13,932 nucleotides of DNA from Verrucomicrobiia bacterium (GCA_947460915.1 CANHKJ010000057.1:1-13932); one strand, 5' to 3'. Numbered from the stretch's first letter, positions 1-7,513 are shown. Numbers and translations are program-made. The notes: generated by a model from the letters alone, not told the origin.

Positions 1-239
1 ACACCGGTCTCAGCATCCGCATCAAAGTCAACACCATCCGCGAAACCGGCCGCAATGCCCAGGGCGTGAAACTCCTTTCCATGAAAGAAGGCGAATCCCT
101 GCAAGATATCTCCAAAGTCATCCCCGACGGTGAGGACAACGGCGACAGCGGCGACAGCGAGTCAGACCCCGCACTAGAATCCGCCCCACCATCCGCCGAA
201 GATCTCCCTAACGAAGAGATCGCTAACGAGGACGAGTAA
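1..239 (+). CDS. gyrA: DNA gyrase subunit A, C-terminal end (partial)
   Basis: This is the 3' end of an open frame whose first full codon is at 3 and whose TAA stop is at 237-239; the 5' part lies outside the window. It encodes about 78 residues. The segment IRETGRNAQGVKLLSM, preceded by IRIKVNTI, matches the last blade of the GyrA C-terminal DNA-wrapping beta-pinwheel, where GRN(A/T)QGV is characteristic. An acidic tail rich in D, E, S and P follows, as is usual at the end of GyrA. GyrA carries the DNA-cleaving tyrosine of gyrase and works with GyrB to introduce negative supercoils. ParC is the main alternative, but the IRETGRNAQGV pattern and the acidic tail favour GyrA. The tail contains a 9-base tandem duplication at 141-158. 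The next gene starts one base after this stop. Confidence 0.88.
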   Translation, partial: TGLSIRIKVNTIRETGRNAQGVKLLSMKEGESLQDISKVIPDGEDNGDSGDSESDPALESAPPSAEDLPNEEIANEDE

Positions 240-240
240 A

Positions 241-1461
241 ATGCTCATAGAAAAAGTCAACATTCACAACTTCAAAGCTCTGCAGGACGTTACTCTCGAT
301 AACGTTCCTGCGGTCTCTGTATTTGTAGGAAAAAACGGAGTCGGTAAAACCACGCTTTTCCGAGTTTTTGCTTTTCTTCAAGAATGTCTTCAAAGCAATG
401 TTTCTATCGCGCTACGGCAAGAAGGTGGCTTATTGGGGTTTAAAGAAGTACTTACCCGTGGGAAAAATGCAGAACAAGAGTGCATCACTATTGAAATCCA
501 ATTTCGTCTCAATATTGCGGGAAAAAACCGTCTCGTTACATATCTACTGAAAATTGGACTAGCGGGAAACAAGCCGGTGGTGAAACAAGAAATTTTGCGC
601 TACAAACGTGGCCGATATGGTTCGCCTTTTCATTTTATTGATTTCGAAAATGGAAAAGGCACAGCAGTCAGCAATGAAGAAGACTTCAGTAAAAAAGATG
701 AAGAACTCGAACGTGAAGATCAGGCGCTCAGTTCTCCAGATATTCTAGCCATCAAAGGCTTAGGTCAATTCGAACGCTTCAAGGCTGCAAAAGCATTTCG
801 TGAACTAATCGAAAATTGGCATATATCTGACATTCATATCAGCAGCGCTAGGGGACCAAAAATGCCAGAAACTGGGACCCATGTATCTACCAGTGGCGAC
901 AATCTGCCGTCCGTTGCGCTTAGAATGTATGAAGATCATCCTGAAATTTTCGAAATCGTAAAACAAAAAATGCGTGACCGTGTTCCAGGTGTCACCGATA
1001 TCGAAGCGAAAACGATGGAGGACGGCTCATTAGTGATTCGCTATCGCGATGGCGCATTCATTGATCCATTTTTTGATAAAAATGTCTCCGATGGCACAGT
1101 GAAAATGTTCGCGTATCTTTTGGTGCTGCATGATCCCAAGCCACATAAAATTCTCTGTATCGAAGAGCCGGAAAATCAACTCTATCCAGAGCTCATGAGT
1201 TTACTCGCTGAAGAATTTATCGAGTATGCTGGCCGAGGTGGTCAGGTTTTTATATCCACACATTCGCCTGATTTTTTGAATGCAGTGCCGCTCGAATCGT
1301 TGTTTGTGTTAGAAAAAGAACAGGGAGTTACGAAGATTCATCGTGTCAAAGATGATCCACTCGTCGCAAACTCGATGAAACACGGAGATCAAGCAGGTTA
1401 CTTGTGGCAGCAAGGTGAGTTTGAAGGAATCGGTAAGCGCATAGCGAGCAAAGTGCCATAA
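241..1461 (+). CDS. AAA/ABC-like ATPase of a DUF4276-paired cassette
   Basis: This 406-residue protein has the layout of a RecF/SMC/OLD-like ABC ATPase (COG4637/AAA_21-type, assigned from memory). The N-terminus (IEKVNIHNFKAL) is the typical start of this class. Walker A is GKNGVGKT at residues 30-37. A signature-like SDGT lies at 283-286. Walker B is ILCIEEPENQLYPE at about 304-317, with catalytic E308/E309. The switch histidine is in STHS at 339-342. It should be a soluble ATP-dependent sensor or motor on nucleic acid that acts with a partner effector. The ATG at 241 follows GAGGA at a good distance and lies one base after the gyrA stop, so co-transcription with gyrA is likely. Its TAA stop overlaps the probable original start of the next gene. 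Sample rows are near 38% GC, well below the core genes. The exact function is inferred from family and context. Confidence 0.85.
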   Translation: MLIEKVNIHNFKALQDVTLDNVPAVSVFVGKNGVGKTTLFRVFAFLQECLQSNVSIALRQEGGLLGFKEVLTRGKNAEQECITIEIQFRLNIAGKNRLVTYLLKIGLAGNKPVVKQEILRYKRGRYGSPFHFIDFENGKGTAVSNEEDFSKKDEELEREDQALSSPDILAIKGLGQFERFKAAKAFRELIENWHISDIHISSARGPKMPETGTHVSTSGDNLPSVALRMYEDHPEIFEIVKQKMRDRVPGVTDIEAKTMEDGSLVIRYRDGAFIDPFFDKNVSDGTVKMFAYLLVLHDPKPHKILCIEEPENQLYPELMSLLAEEFIEYAGRGGQVFISTHSPDFLNAVPLESLFVLEKEQGVTKIHRVKDDPLVANSMKHGDQAGYLWQQGEFEGIGKRIASKVP

Positions 1462-1487
1462 TCGTAATTTTATGTGAAGAACCATCG

Positions 1488-2006
1488 ATGAAAGCGATAC
1501 TTGAATCGCTAATCAACCGCTACTTTCAATCAAAAGTTAAAGGCCTCGATTGGTTCATTTTCAAATATTCTGGCAAAAGCGATTTGGAGAGAAATATTGT
1601 GCATAAAATGAAAACATGGTCATACGGCACGCCTAAGTTTATTATCTTACGGGACGCGGACGGGGGCAATTGCCGTGATTTGAAAAAACATTTATCTTCA
1701 TTAGCTGCACAAGCAGGTGACAAGCCTTACAAGGTACGAATCGTCTGCCAAGAATTGGAGAGCTGGTTGATTGGTGATGCTCAGGCCATCGAGAAATCTT
1801 ATTGTCGGCGAATCGAATCACAGAAAGCAAAGTTTCTAAATCCTGATAGACTAACAAACGCATCTGACGAATTGTCGAAAATCACTGGAGATCGAACAAA
1901 AGAATTAAGGGCGCGAAAAATTGCTCCATATCTCATACCTGACAGAAACAAATCACATAGCTTCCAAGTGTTTTACAAAACATTAGGTGAGTTTTTCGAT
2001 TTATGA
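1488..2006 (+). CDS. DUF4276 family protein (TOPRIM-like), probable effector
   Basis: From the first ATG the product is 172 residues. It carries RDADGGNC (residues 55-62, a DxD acidic pair) and CQELESWLIGD (about 87-97), both characteristic of DUF4276, a TOPRIM-like fold usually encoded beside an AAA ATPase. The family's N-terminal block, a hydrophobic strand followed by EEPS, is present but lies upstream of this ATG at about 1458-1487 (IIVILCEEPS). No ATG, GTG or TTG occurs in frame between the stop at 1434 and 1488. The true start is therefore probably the ATA at 1458 or the ATC at 1461, or the protein is made truncated from 1488. The gene ends in an ATGA overlap (2003-2006) with the helicase gene, so coupling is expected. 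A likely role is nuclease or nucleic-acid-processing partner of the ATPase; this is inference. The family call is firm and the start is not. Confidence 0.8.
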   Translation: MKAILESLINRYFQSKVKGLDWFIFKYSGKSDLERNIVHKMKTWSYGTPKFIILRDADGGNCRDLKKHLSSLAAQAGDKPYKVRIVCQELESWLIGDAQAIEKSYCRRIESQKAKFLNPDRLTNASDELSKITGDRTKELRARKIAPYLIPDRNKSHSFQVFYKTLGEFFDL

Positions 2007-4300
2007 ATCGCCTAGCCGAAATCCATCAGGAACTAAATGCACTGGAACTTCGGCGGTTAGAACTTTTGGAAGAACAACGTTGTCTCCTTATCGAAAGCAA
2101 ACAGAATAAGCAAACATACTCGCCATCCGAAAAAATCGAGATTTTCCACTCATTGTTTGCATGCCGACTAGATGTCTATCCACGCTTTTGGGAAAATGAA
2201 AGAGATGGACGCAAGGGATATTCCCCCGTCTGTGCGAACGAATGGTCGCGATTGGTCTGTGAAAAGCCACGCATTAAGTGTTCCATGTGCATGCATCAGG
2301 CATTTCCCCCGCTGGATGAAGTTGCTGTGCGCAATCATCTTACTGGAAAGAGCATTATTGGCACTTATGCAATCCGTGAAGATCACAAGTGCATTTTTCT
2401 TGCGGCAGACTTCGATGAAGGAGAATGGCAGCGCGATATTCTCGCCTTTCGGAAAGCAGCAGAAGAAATGGGAATCGAAGTAGCGATGGAACGCAGTCGC
2501 TCGGGAAATGGTGGCCACGCGTGGATATTTTTTACAGAGCCTGTGCCCGCTGCAATTGCCAGAAAGATAGGGACCCTGATTCTGTCACGATCACTGGCAG
2601 AGAATCCATTTCTCGATATGAAGTCCTATGATCGATTTTTTCCGAATCAAGATAAACTCCCTTCAGGTGGATTTGGTAATCTCATCGCGCTGCCGCTTCA
2701 AGAAGTGGCTCGCAAAAAAAGCAATTCCGTCTTTGTCGATGAAGACATGATTGCGTATCCCGATCAATGGGAATTTCTGGCACAAGTGGAAAAGGTTTCC
2801 CCGACCAAGTTGGATCAAATCATTGGCAGTGTTCACCAAGAGCATCTAGAAAATGATCAAATAGAACAGAAAACGTTTGAGGATAAAACCCTTGATCAGA
2901 TTGCGGGGAAGCTGACGAAAAGTCTCGCAGTTGGAAGGACCAAAGCTGTACTTGCGGCCCAACTTAACATCGGTGTTACGAATTTACCCCGACCACTGAT
3001 CGCGGCGCTCAAGCGTTTGGCCATGTTTCCCAATCCGATCTTTTTTCAAAAACAAGCCATGCGTTTGCCGACATATGAGGTACCGCGTTTCATTTTTGCA
3101 GGTGAGTTGCAGAAAGAGCAAATTGTTTTGCCTCGAACCTGTGTAGCATCTGCGAAATCGTTATTTCGAGAAGCTGGCGGCAAGCTTGAAATCGAAGATC
3201 TGCGTTCGCAAAATTCGCCGATTACGCTCACATTTCATGGCGAACTCACAATGGCTCAAACCATTGCTGTTGAAGCCGCTGTTCCTCATGAGCACGCAGT
3301 TCTCTTGGCTCCTCCTGGTGCTGGCAAAACGGTTATGGCGTGCGCATTGATCGCCAAGCGCCAAGTGCGAACTTTGGTTTTGGTTCATCGCAAACCATTA
3401 CTTGAACAGTGGCAAAAGCGTCTGAGAGATTTTTTGAACGCAGATAAGCATGATGCATTTATCAAGGTCGTCATAATTCAGAGTTTTCTTAGGCATCCTG
3501 CTCCGAGCACTTTGTTTGAAGGATATGATCAGGTTGTGATTGATGAGTGTCATCACGTGCCAGCGGTCAGTTTTGAAGCGGTGATGAAAGAGTGCACATG
3601 CCGATTCATTTTAGGACTTAGTGCTACGCCAGTGCGTAAAGACGGAATGCAAAAACTCCTATATCTGCAATGTGGCCCGATTCGTCATCGCATGGAAATG
3701 GATCGATGTGAGGGCTTAAAGCGAAATCTTTACCTGCGTCATATCAGCCTGAATCGTGAGACGGAACGTATGATGCCACTTCATGAATTATGGGAGCTGA
3801 TTGCTCACCATGAAGAACGCAACAAGCTTATCCTCGCTGACATTGTGCAAGCAATTCGGGATCATCGCCATTCGACTGTTCTCAGTGATCGCAAAGAGCA
3901 TCTGCAAATTTTACAAGATCTATTGCGAGCTACGTTGCCTGATTCGGATCACAACATTTTCTATCTTGTCGGCTCACTTTCCGCGAAAGCTCGTAAGGCG
4001 GAAATGCAACATATCGAAGCCTGTGCCGAAAGCGGAGCCCCATTCACCCTCTTCGCCACCTCAGCGTTGTTAGGTGAGGGATTTGATTTACCCATTCTCG
4101 ATACGGTTTTTCTAACATTTCCCGTATCCTTCCGTGGTCGCCTCGTTCAATACGCAGGACGCATCCATCGCCCCATGCTAGGAAAAACCGAATGCCGGAT
4201 CTACGATTACGCAGAAGACGACATCCCTGTTACCTCCAGCATGCTTTCCAAGAGAATGAAGGTCTATCGAGAATTGGGTTACGAATTGATCGATTGCTAA
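2003..4300 (+). CDS. TOTE-type archaeo-eukaryotic primase / SF2 DEAD-box-like helicase fusion
   Basis: This 765-residue protein starts at ATG 2003, overlapping the upstream stop (ATGA), with AGGTGA at 1985-1990. Residues 1-35 look like a short coiled coil. Residues about 45-262 match the primase-like domain named for TOTE conflict systems: Cys77, Cys86 and CSMC (93-96) form a probable zinc site, AADFD (134-138) supplies catalytic acids, SRSGNGGHAWIF (165-176) contains the conserved His172, and YDRFFPNQD (209-217) and GFGNLIALPLQ (223-233) complete the pattern. Residues about 410-765 are an SF2 helicase: PPGAGKT (437-443), DECHH (514-518), SATP (540-543), GEGFD (691-695) and QYAGRIHR (716-723). 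The predicted activity is nucleotide polymerisation or priming coupled to ATP-driven unwinding, probably on foreign nucleic acid. I see no nuclease domain in the chain. Residues about 270-405 link the two halves and are unassigned. Confidence 0.88.
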   Translation: MNRLAEIHQELNALELRRLELLEEQRCLLIESKQNKQTYSPSEKIEIFHSLFACRLDVYPRFWENERDGRKGYSPVCANEWSRLVCEKPRIKCSMCMHQAFPPLDEVAVRNHLTGKSIIGTYAIREDHKCIFLAADFDEGEWQRDILAFRKAAEEMGIEVAMERSRSGNGGHAWIFFTEPVPAAIARKIGTLILSRSLAENPFLDMKSYDRFFPNQDKLPSGGFGNLIALPLQEVARKKSNSVFVDEDMIAYPDQWEFLAQVEKVSPTKLDQIIGSVHQEHLENDQIEQKTFEDKTLDQIAGKLTKSLAVGRTKAVLAAQLNIGVTNLPRPLIAALKRLAMFPNPIFFQKQAMRLPTYEVPRFIFAGELQKEQIVLPRTCVASAKSLFREAGGKLEIEDLRSQNSPITLTFHGELTMAQTIAVEAAVPHEHAVLLAPPGAGKTVMACALIAKRQVRTLVLVHRKPLLEQWQKRLRDFLNADKHDAFIKVVIIQSFLRHPAPSTLFEGYDQVVIDECHHVPAVSFEAVMKECTCRFILGLSATPVRKDGMQKLLYLQCGPIRHRMEMDRCEGLKRNLYLRHISLNRETERMMPLHELWELIAHHEERNKLILADIVQAIRDHRHSTVLSDRKEHLQILQDLLRATLPDSDHNIFYLVGSLSAKARKAEMQHIEACAESGAPFTLFATSALLGEGFDLPILDTVFLTFPVSFRGRLVQYAGRIHRPMLGKTECRIYDYAEDDIPVTSSMLSKRMKVYRELGYELIDC

Positions 4301-4305
4301 GTTTC

Positions 4306-4740
4306 CTACATGCCCAGATTCGGTGTTTCTTCTGCTTCGGATATGTCTTTGTGGACGGCTCGGGTGATGATGTCTTGTGTGGCCTCGGATAAATACCCAT
4401 CCAACAAGCGGGATAATTCTTGGAATTCGGGCCACAAGATTTGGTTCATGTACTTTGGCGCGATTTTGATCATCACGGAGGAATACCTCTGCCGGTAGCG
4501 GCGAAAGGGTTTGTAACCATGACGGCGTGCCAAGGCCAAAAACAACTGGCGTTTCCACGGATCGGCTAGGCTGAGCTGAAATTCTTCTAACGGTTCTGGG
4601 GATTTGGCGAGTTGATCACGCAGTCGCTGCAGTGCTGTGTAAGCGGCATTGGCTTCCCCTGCGGAGTTTGTGGCAAGGTAGAGTGCTTCCACTTTGCGGA
4701 TTTTTTCGATTAATTCTTCACGTGTCACGCCTTCCAGCAT
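4306..4740 (-). CDS. Hypothetical protein, 144 residues, charged and helical
   Basis: I do not recognise this protein with confidence. It starts at the ATG complement of 4738-4740 and ends at a TAG (4306-4308), five bases from the convergent helicase gene. It is soluble-looking and mostly helical, with no signal peptide or membrane segment. Residues about 5-45 (including ALYLATNSAGEANAA) faintly resemble the helical repeat of DUF2786 proteins. Residues about 60-120 contain LALARRHGYKPFRRYRQRY, strongly basic, followed by MIKIAPKYMNQILWPEFQEL, which reads like a conserved functional block that might bind nucleic acid. The protein-like composition and coherent length make a real gene likely. 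Sample GC (about 52%) is closer to the core genes than to the cassette, so it may predate the cassette. No Shine-Dalgarno sequence is visible. Function unknown. Confidence 0.68.
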   Translation of the reverse strand: MLEGVTREELIEKIRKVEALYLATNSAGEANAAYTALQRLRDQLAKSPEPLEEFQLSLADPWKRQLFLALARRHGYKPFRRYRQRYSSVMIKIAPKYMNQILWPEFQELSRLLDGYLSEATQDIITRAVHKDISEAEETPNLGM

Positions 4741-4935
4741 GCAGATTCGCGACGGCTAGACAAATGAAATCAATCAACGGGCTGTCCACAAAGCGGCATC
4801 CTCACGCAGTTCACCATTCACTTGACGTTGCCAATGGAGGATGAGAGGAGAGGAGGAGATTTTCTTGGCATTACGACATTTCTCCTCAGTTTGTGATTGT
4901 GTCGGGGCGGATTATGATCGATAAGCTCCGCGACT
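4741..4935. other. Divergent intergenic region between the 144-residue gene and purD
   Basis: This 195-base gap lies between two divergently oriented starts and should hold promoters in both directions. The purD-side candidate promoter is listed separately. It contains a purine-rich run at about 4835-4859 (GGAGGATGAGAGGAGAGGAG) that is too far from the purD ATG to act as its ribosome site. I could not find a convincing -35/-10 pair for the minus-strand gene. No RNA gene was recognised. Confidence 0.45.
4891..4918 (+). promoter_or_regulatory. Candidate sigma70-like promoter of purD
   Basis: The sequence TTGTGA (4891-4896) lies 16 bases before TATGAT (4913-4918). The -10 matches the consensus at five of six positions; the -35 is weaker at four of six. 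Transcription would start near 4925, leaving only about 10 bases before the purD ATG, so the message would be nearly leaderless. The same -10 hexamer is used by the stronger pyrC candidate promoter at the other end of the window. Without expression data this remains a prediction. Confidence 0.35.
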
Positions 4936-6189
4936 ATGAAGGTTTTAGTGGTAGGAAAGGGTGGACGGGAACATGCATTGGTGCGTGCCTTGGCGGAATC
5001 GCCATCGCAGCCGCAGGTGTTTTGTTTTCCGGGAAGTGATGCGATTTTTTCGATCGCGAAACCAGTTCCGGCCAAGACATTGCCGCAGTTGATTGATTGG
5101 ATGGTAGAACGGAAAATCGATCTCTGTGTGGCGGGTGAGGAGAGTTATTTGGTGAAGGATGAGGGTCTAGCGAATCTTTGTGAAAAGGCCGGCATCCCTT
5201 GTTGGGGACCGCACAAGCAGTCGGCTCAGCTGGAGGCGAGTAAGGAGTTTGCGAAAAATTTCCTGCTTCGCCATCAGATTCCTACGGGAATGGCGACGGT
5301 GGTAGATTCGTTGGATGAGGCCGTTGCGGCGATCAATAGTCAATACCCGACGGTGTTGAAATTCGATGGATTGGCTGCCGGAAAAGGTGTGGCTGTTTGT
5401 CCCGATGAGGCAAGCGCGCAGGCATTTTTGCAAGAGGTCTTGGTGAAGCAACGTTTCGGCGAGGGCCGATTGCTGGTGGAGGAATGCCTGACGGGCCCTG
5501 AGGTATCCATTTTTGCGGCGATCATTGATGATCAATATCTAATTTTCACACCTGCTCGCGATTACAAGCGCGCATTGGACGGTGATTTGGGACCAAATAC
5601 TGGTGGCATGGGCGCGGTAGCGAGTCGTCAATTGATCGATGCCGCATTGCTTGAAACCATCAAAACAACGATTGTTGAGCCGACAGTTCGCGGGTTGAAT
5701 GCCGAGGGACTGCCCTATCGCGGTTTCTTGTATTTCGGGCTGATGCTGACTCCTCAGGGGCCGAAGGTGATCGAATACAACTGTCGTTTTGGTGATCCCG
5801 AATGCCAAGCGGTGATGCCTCTTGTAAGTGGCAATTTAGCAGAGTTTTGCTTGCAGGGTGCGCGTGGCGTATTGGCTCCAGATTTGGTGAAATTTTCGGA
5901 TGGCTGGAGTGTTGCAGTCATTTTGGCAGCGGCAGGGTATCCCGAAATCACTCGCAATGGCGACCAGATCACAGGTCTCGATGACGTCGCTGGTGCTCGC
6001 GTGTATCATGCAGGCACGAAGTTGCATAAGGACGGCATGTGGGTGACTCATGGTGGACGTGTGCTTGCTGTCGTGGCTACTTCGACAACCCGCCAAGCCG
6101 CAGCAGAAATGGCTCATCGCCAAGCGGAAAAGATTCAGTTTACTGGATCGCAGCGCCGTTCTGACATCGGCATTTTAAATTTTGACTAA
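4936..6189 (+). CDS. purD: Phosphoribosylamine--glycine ligase (GAR synthetase)
   Basis: The 417-residue protein has the normal length of bacterial PurD, which joins glycine to 5-phosphoribosylamine using ATP to give GAR, the second step of purine synthesis, in the cytoplasm. The start MKVLVVGKGGREHAL is the family's N-terminal signature (here K where S or N is usual). ATP-grasp features follow: KFDGLAAGKGVAV (142-154), VEECLTGPEVS (181-191), ARDYKR (207-212), GPNTGGMGA (219-227) and EYNCRFGDPE (280-289), which supplies metal-binding acid residues. The ATG at 4936 is fixed by this signature; no Shine-Dalgarno sequence precedes it (upstream bases CGCGACT). Only 35 bases separate its stop from pyrR with no terminator visible, so it probably leads a mixed purine/pyrimidine transcript. 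Confidence 0.95.
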   Translation: MKVLVVGKGGREHALVRALAESPSQPQVFCFPGSDAIFSIAKPVPAKTLPQLIDWMVERKIDLCVAGEESYLVKDEGLANLCEKAGIPCWGPHKQSAQLEASKEFAKNFLLRHQIPTGMATVVDSLDEAVAAINSQYPTVLKFDGLAAGKGVAVCPDEASAQAFLQEVLVKQRFGEGRLLVEECLTGPEVSIFAAIIDDQYLIFTPARDYKRALDGDLGPNTGGMGAVASRQLIDAALLETIKTTIVEPTVRGLNAEGLPYRGFLYFGLMLTPQGPKVIEYNCRFGDPECQAVMPLVSGNLAEFCLQGARGVLAPDLVKFSDGWSVAVILAAAGYPEITRNGDQITGLDDVAGARVYHAGTKLHKDGMWVTHGGRVLAVVATSTTRQAAAEMAHRQAEKIQFTGSQRRSDIGILNFD

Positions 6190-6224
6190 GCAATCGACTT
6201 TCTCGCCTCAACCCCACCACCACT

Positions 6225-6752
6225 ATGCAATTTCCACTACAAGCAGACGATATCGCCCAAGCCATTGATCGCCTCGCGGCGCAAATTCGCGAGCGGCATC
6301 CCGCGACGGAGACTTTGGCGCTCATTGGCATCCGTAGTCGTGGCGATGAGGTCGCGGAGCGTTTATGCAATGTGTTAGCCGAGGATGATCGTGAGATTCT
6401 GTTCGGAACGTTGGATATTTCGTTGTATCGCGACGACTTTGAGCATCTGCACACGAACCCCAAGCTTCAGGGCAGTGACGTTGATTTCCCTCTCGAAGAC
6501 ACTACGGTGATTTTGGTGGACGATGTGCTTTTCACGGGTCGCACCATCCGTGCGGCTCTCGATGCTCTGTCCGATTACGGACGTCCAGGCAAAGTGGAAC
6601 TTGCGGTCTTGATTGATCGGGGTCATCGCGAAATGCCGATTCAGGCAGATTTTGTGGGGATTTCTCTCGCCACCGAGCGTCTCGATCATGTATTGGTTTC
6701 TCTCGAAGGCACCGACGGCGAAGACAAAGTCGAAATGATCCCGCACGCATGA
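6225..6752 (+). CDS. pyrR: Bifunctional PyrR: pyr regulator / uracil phosphoribosyltransferase
   Basis: The 175-residue protein is a type I phosphoribosyltransferase. Its PRPP loop is VILVDDVLFTGRTIRAAL (95-112), preceded by the PyrR-typical segments IGIRSRG (34-40) and ISLYRDD (65-71) and followed by DRGHREMPIQADFVG (131-145), which marks PyrR rather than other PRTases. PyrR proteins convert uracil and PRPP to UMP, and in Firmicutes bind pyr mRNA to control attenuation. No PyrR-binding loop or attenuator was recognised upstream of pyrR, pyrB or pyrC here, so the regulatory role in this organism is uncertain. The start follows CCACCACCACT with no Shine-Dalgarno sequence. The stop overlaps the next ATG as ATGA (6749-6752), implying translational coupling. 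Confidence 0.93.
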   Translation: MQFPLQADDIAQAIDRLAAQIRERHPATETLALIGIRSRGDEVAERLCNVLAEDDREILFGTLDISLYRDDFEHLHTNPKLQGSDVDFPLEDTTVILVDDVLFTGRTIRAALDALSDYGRPGKVELAVLIDRGHREMPIQADFVGISLATERLDHVLVSLEGTDGEDKVEMIPHA

Positions 6753-7513
6753 GTCTGATTCCACAGCGCAAGCATACGCCGGAAGAGCTGGCCGCTCTTC
6801 GCGCTCAGGAATTTCCACAATTGCCGCTGACTTCTTCAGAACAACCAACTTCAACAAAGCCTGAGCAGGAAGTAGTTGAAGCTGAAGTGGCGAGTGAGGC
6901 GCCACGTTACACTCCACCCGTAAAACGCGGAACCTTCCACGGCTTCGAGGGACTTCGTCCTGAGGCTGCCGCGTTTCCGCAATCCGCGCAAGCTACTGCG
7001 GGCCAAAATGCAGAACTTCCGCCTGCGCGCGAACTGGCATCGGCACCCGCGTTGCGCAAAACTCCACCTCAAAAACATGGCACCACACATGCCTTCTCTG
7101 GCTTGCGTCCAGAGGCCGCTTCCGAAATATCCGCTGGCCAGTCAGCACCAAGCGCCGCTCTTCCTCAGCGCAAGCACGATGAAAACGAAATCATGGAAAT
7201 GCGTCGACGCGACATGTTTCATACGCGTCCGCCCGTGCAACACATTCTCAGCCTGGCGCTCAATCCGATTCTTGCAGGCATGCTTTACACCATCGCCATT
7301 GCTTCGATTTATCTTACTTTTCACTATTGGAACGCCTTTCCTCCGCAAAAATTCTACGCGCCCGCTGCGGGATGCTGCGCGCTTTTGCTCGCCAGTTTGT
7401 TGATTTATTGGAAAAAACCACGTGGTCGCCACCATGCGGCCTTCCTTGCTGGGATCGCCCTCATTCTCGCTAGCTTCGTCATTCTTCTTACCACCAACCA
7501 CCATGCTCCGTAA
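6749..7513 (+). CDS. Repeat-containing membrane protein of unknown function in the pyr cluster
   Basis: I do not recognise this 254-residue protein. The N-terminal 160 residues are polar, rich in P, A, E and Q, and look disordered. They contain two duplicated motifs. One is a near-repeat of 22 residues (55-76 and 105-126, 15 identical), with core GLRPEAA preceded by an HxF pattern. The other is PQRKH (5-9 and 139-143), each followed by an acidic helix with E(L/M)-type spacing. The C-terminal part has three predicted membrane helices at about 166-192, 204-221 and 229-248. The protein therefore probably sits in the inner membrane with a cytoplasmic tail. It is coupled to pyrR by ATGA and overlaps pyrB by 11 bases, so it must be translated with them. 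A link to pyrimidine metabolism is suggested by position only. Confidence 0.85.
   Translation: MSLIPQRKHTPEELAALRAQEFPQLPLTSSEQPTSTKPEQEVVEAEVASEAPRYTPPVKRGTFHGFEGLRPEAAAFPQSAQATAGQNAELPPARELASAPALRKTPPQKHGTTHAFSGLRPEAASEISAGQSAPSAALPQRKHDENEIMEMRRRDMFHTRPPVQHILSLALNPILAGMLYTIAIASIYLTFHYWNAFPPQKFYAPAAGCCALLLASLLIYWKKPRGRHHAAFLAGIALILASFVILLTTNHHAP

Noticed and set aside
6190..6224. A PyrR-binding RNA loop ahead of pyrR.
   Set aside because: The 35-base gap is too short for the binding loop plus attenuator and shows no matching purine-rich loop sequence.
6375..6917. A 180-codon minus-strand open frame over pyrR.
   Set aside because: It is the antisense of pyrR and the following gene, both well supported by motifs and overlaps.
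7422..7502. Upstream in-frame ATG extending PyrB by 27 residues.
   Set aside because: The extra residues lie inside the preceding gene's membrane-helix codons, and the normal PyrB N-terminus begins at 7503.
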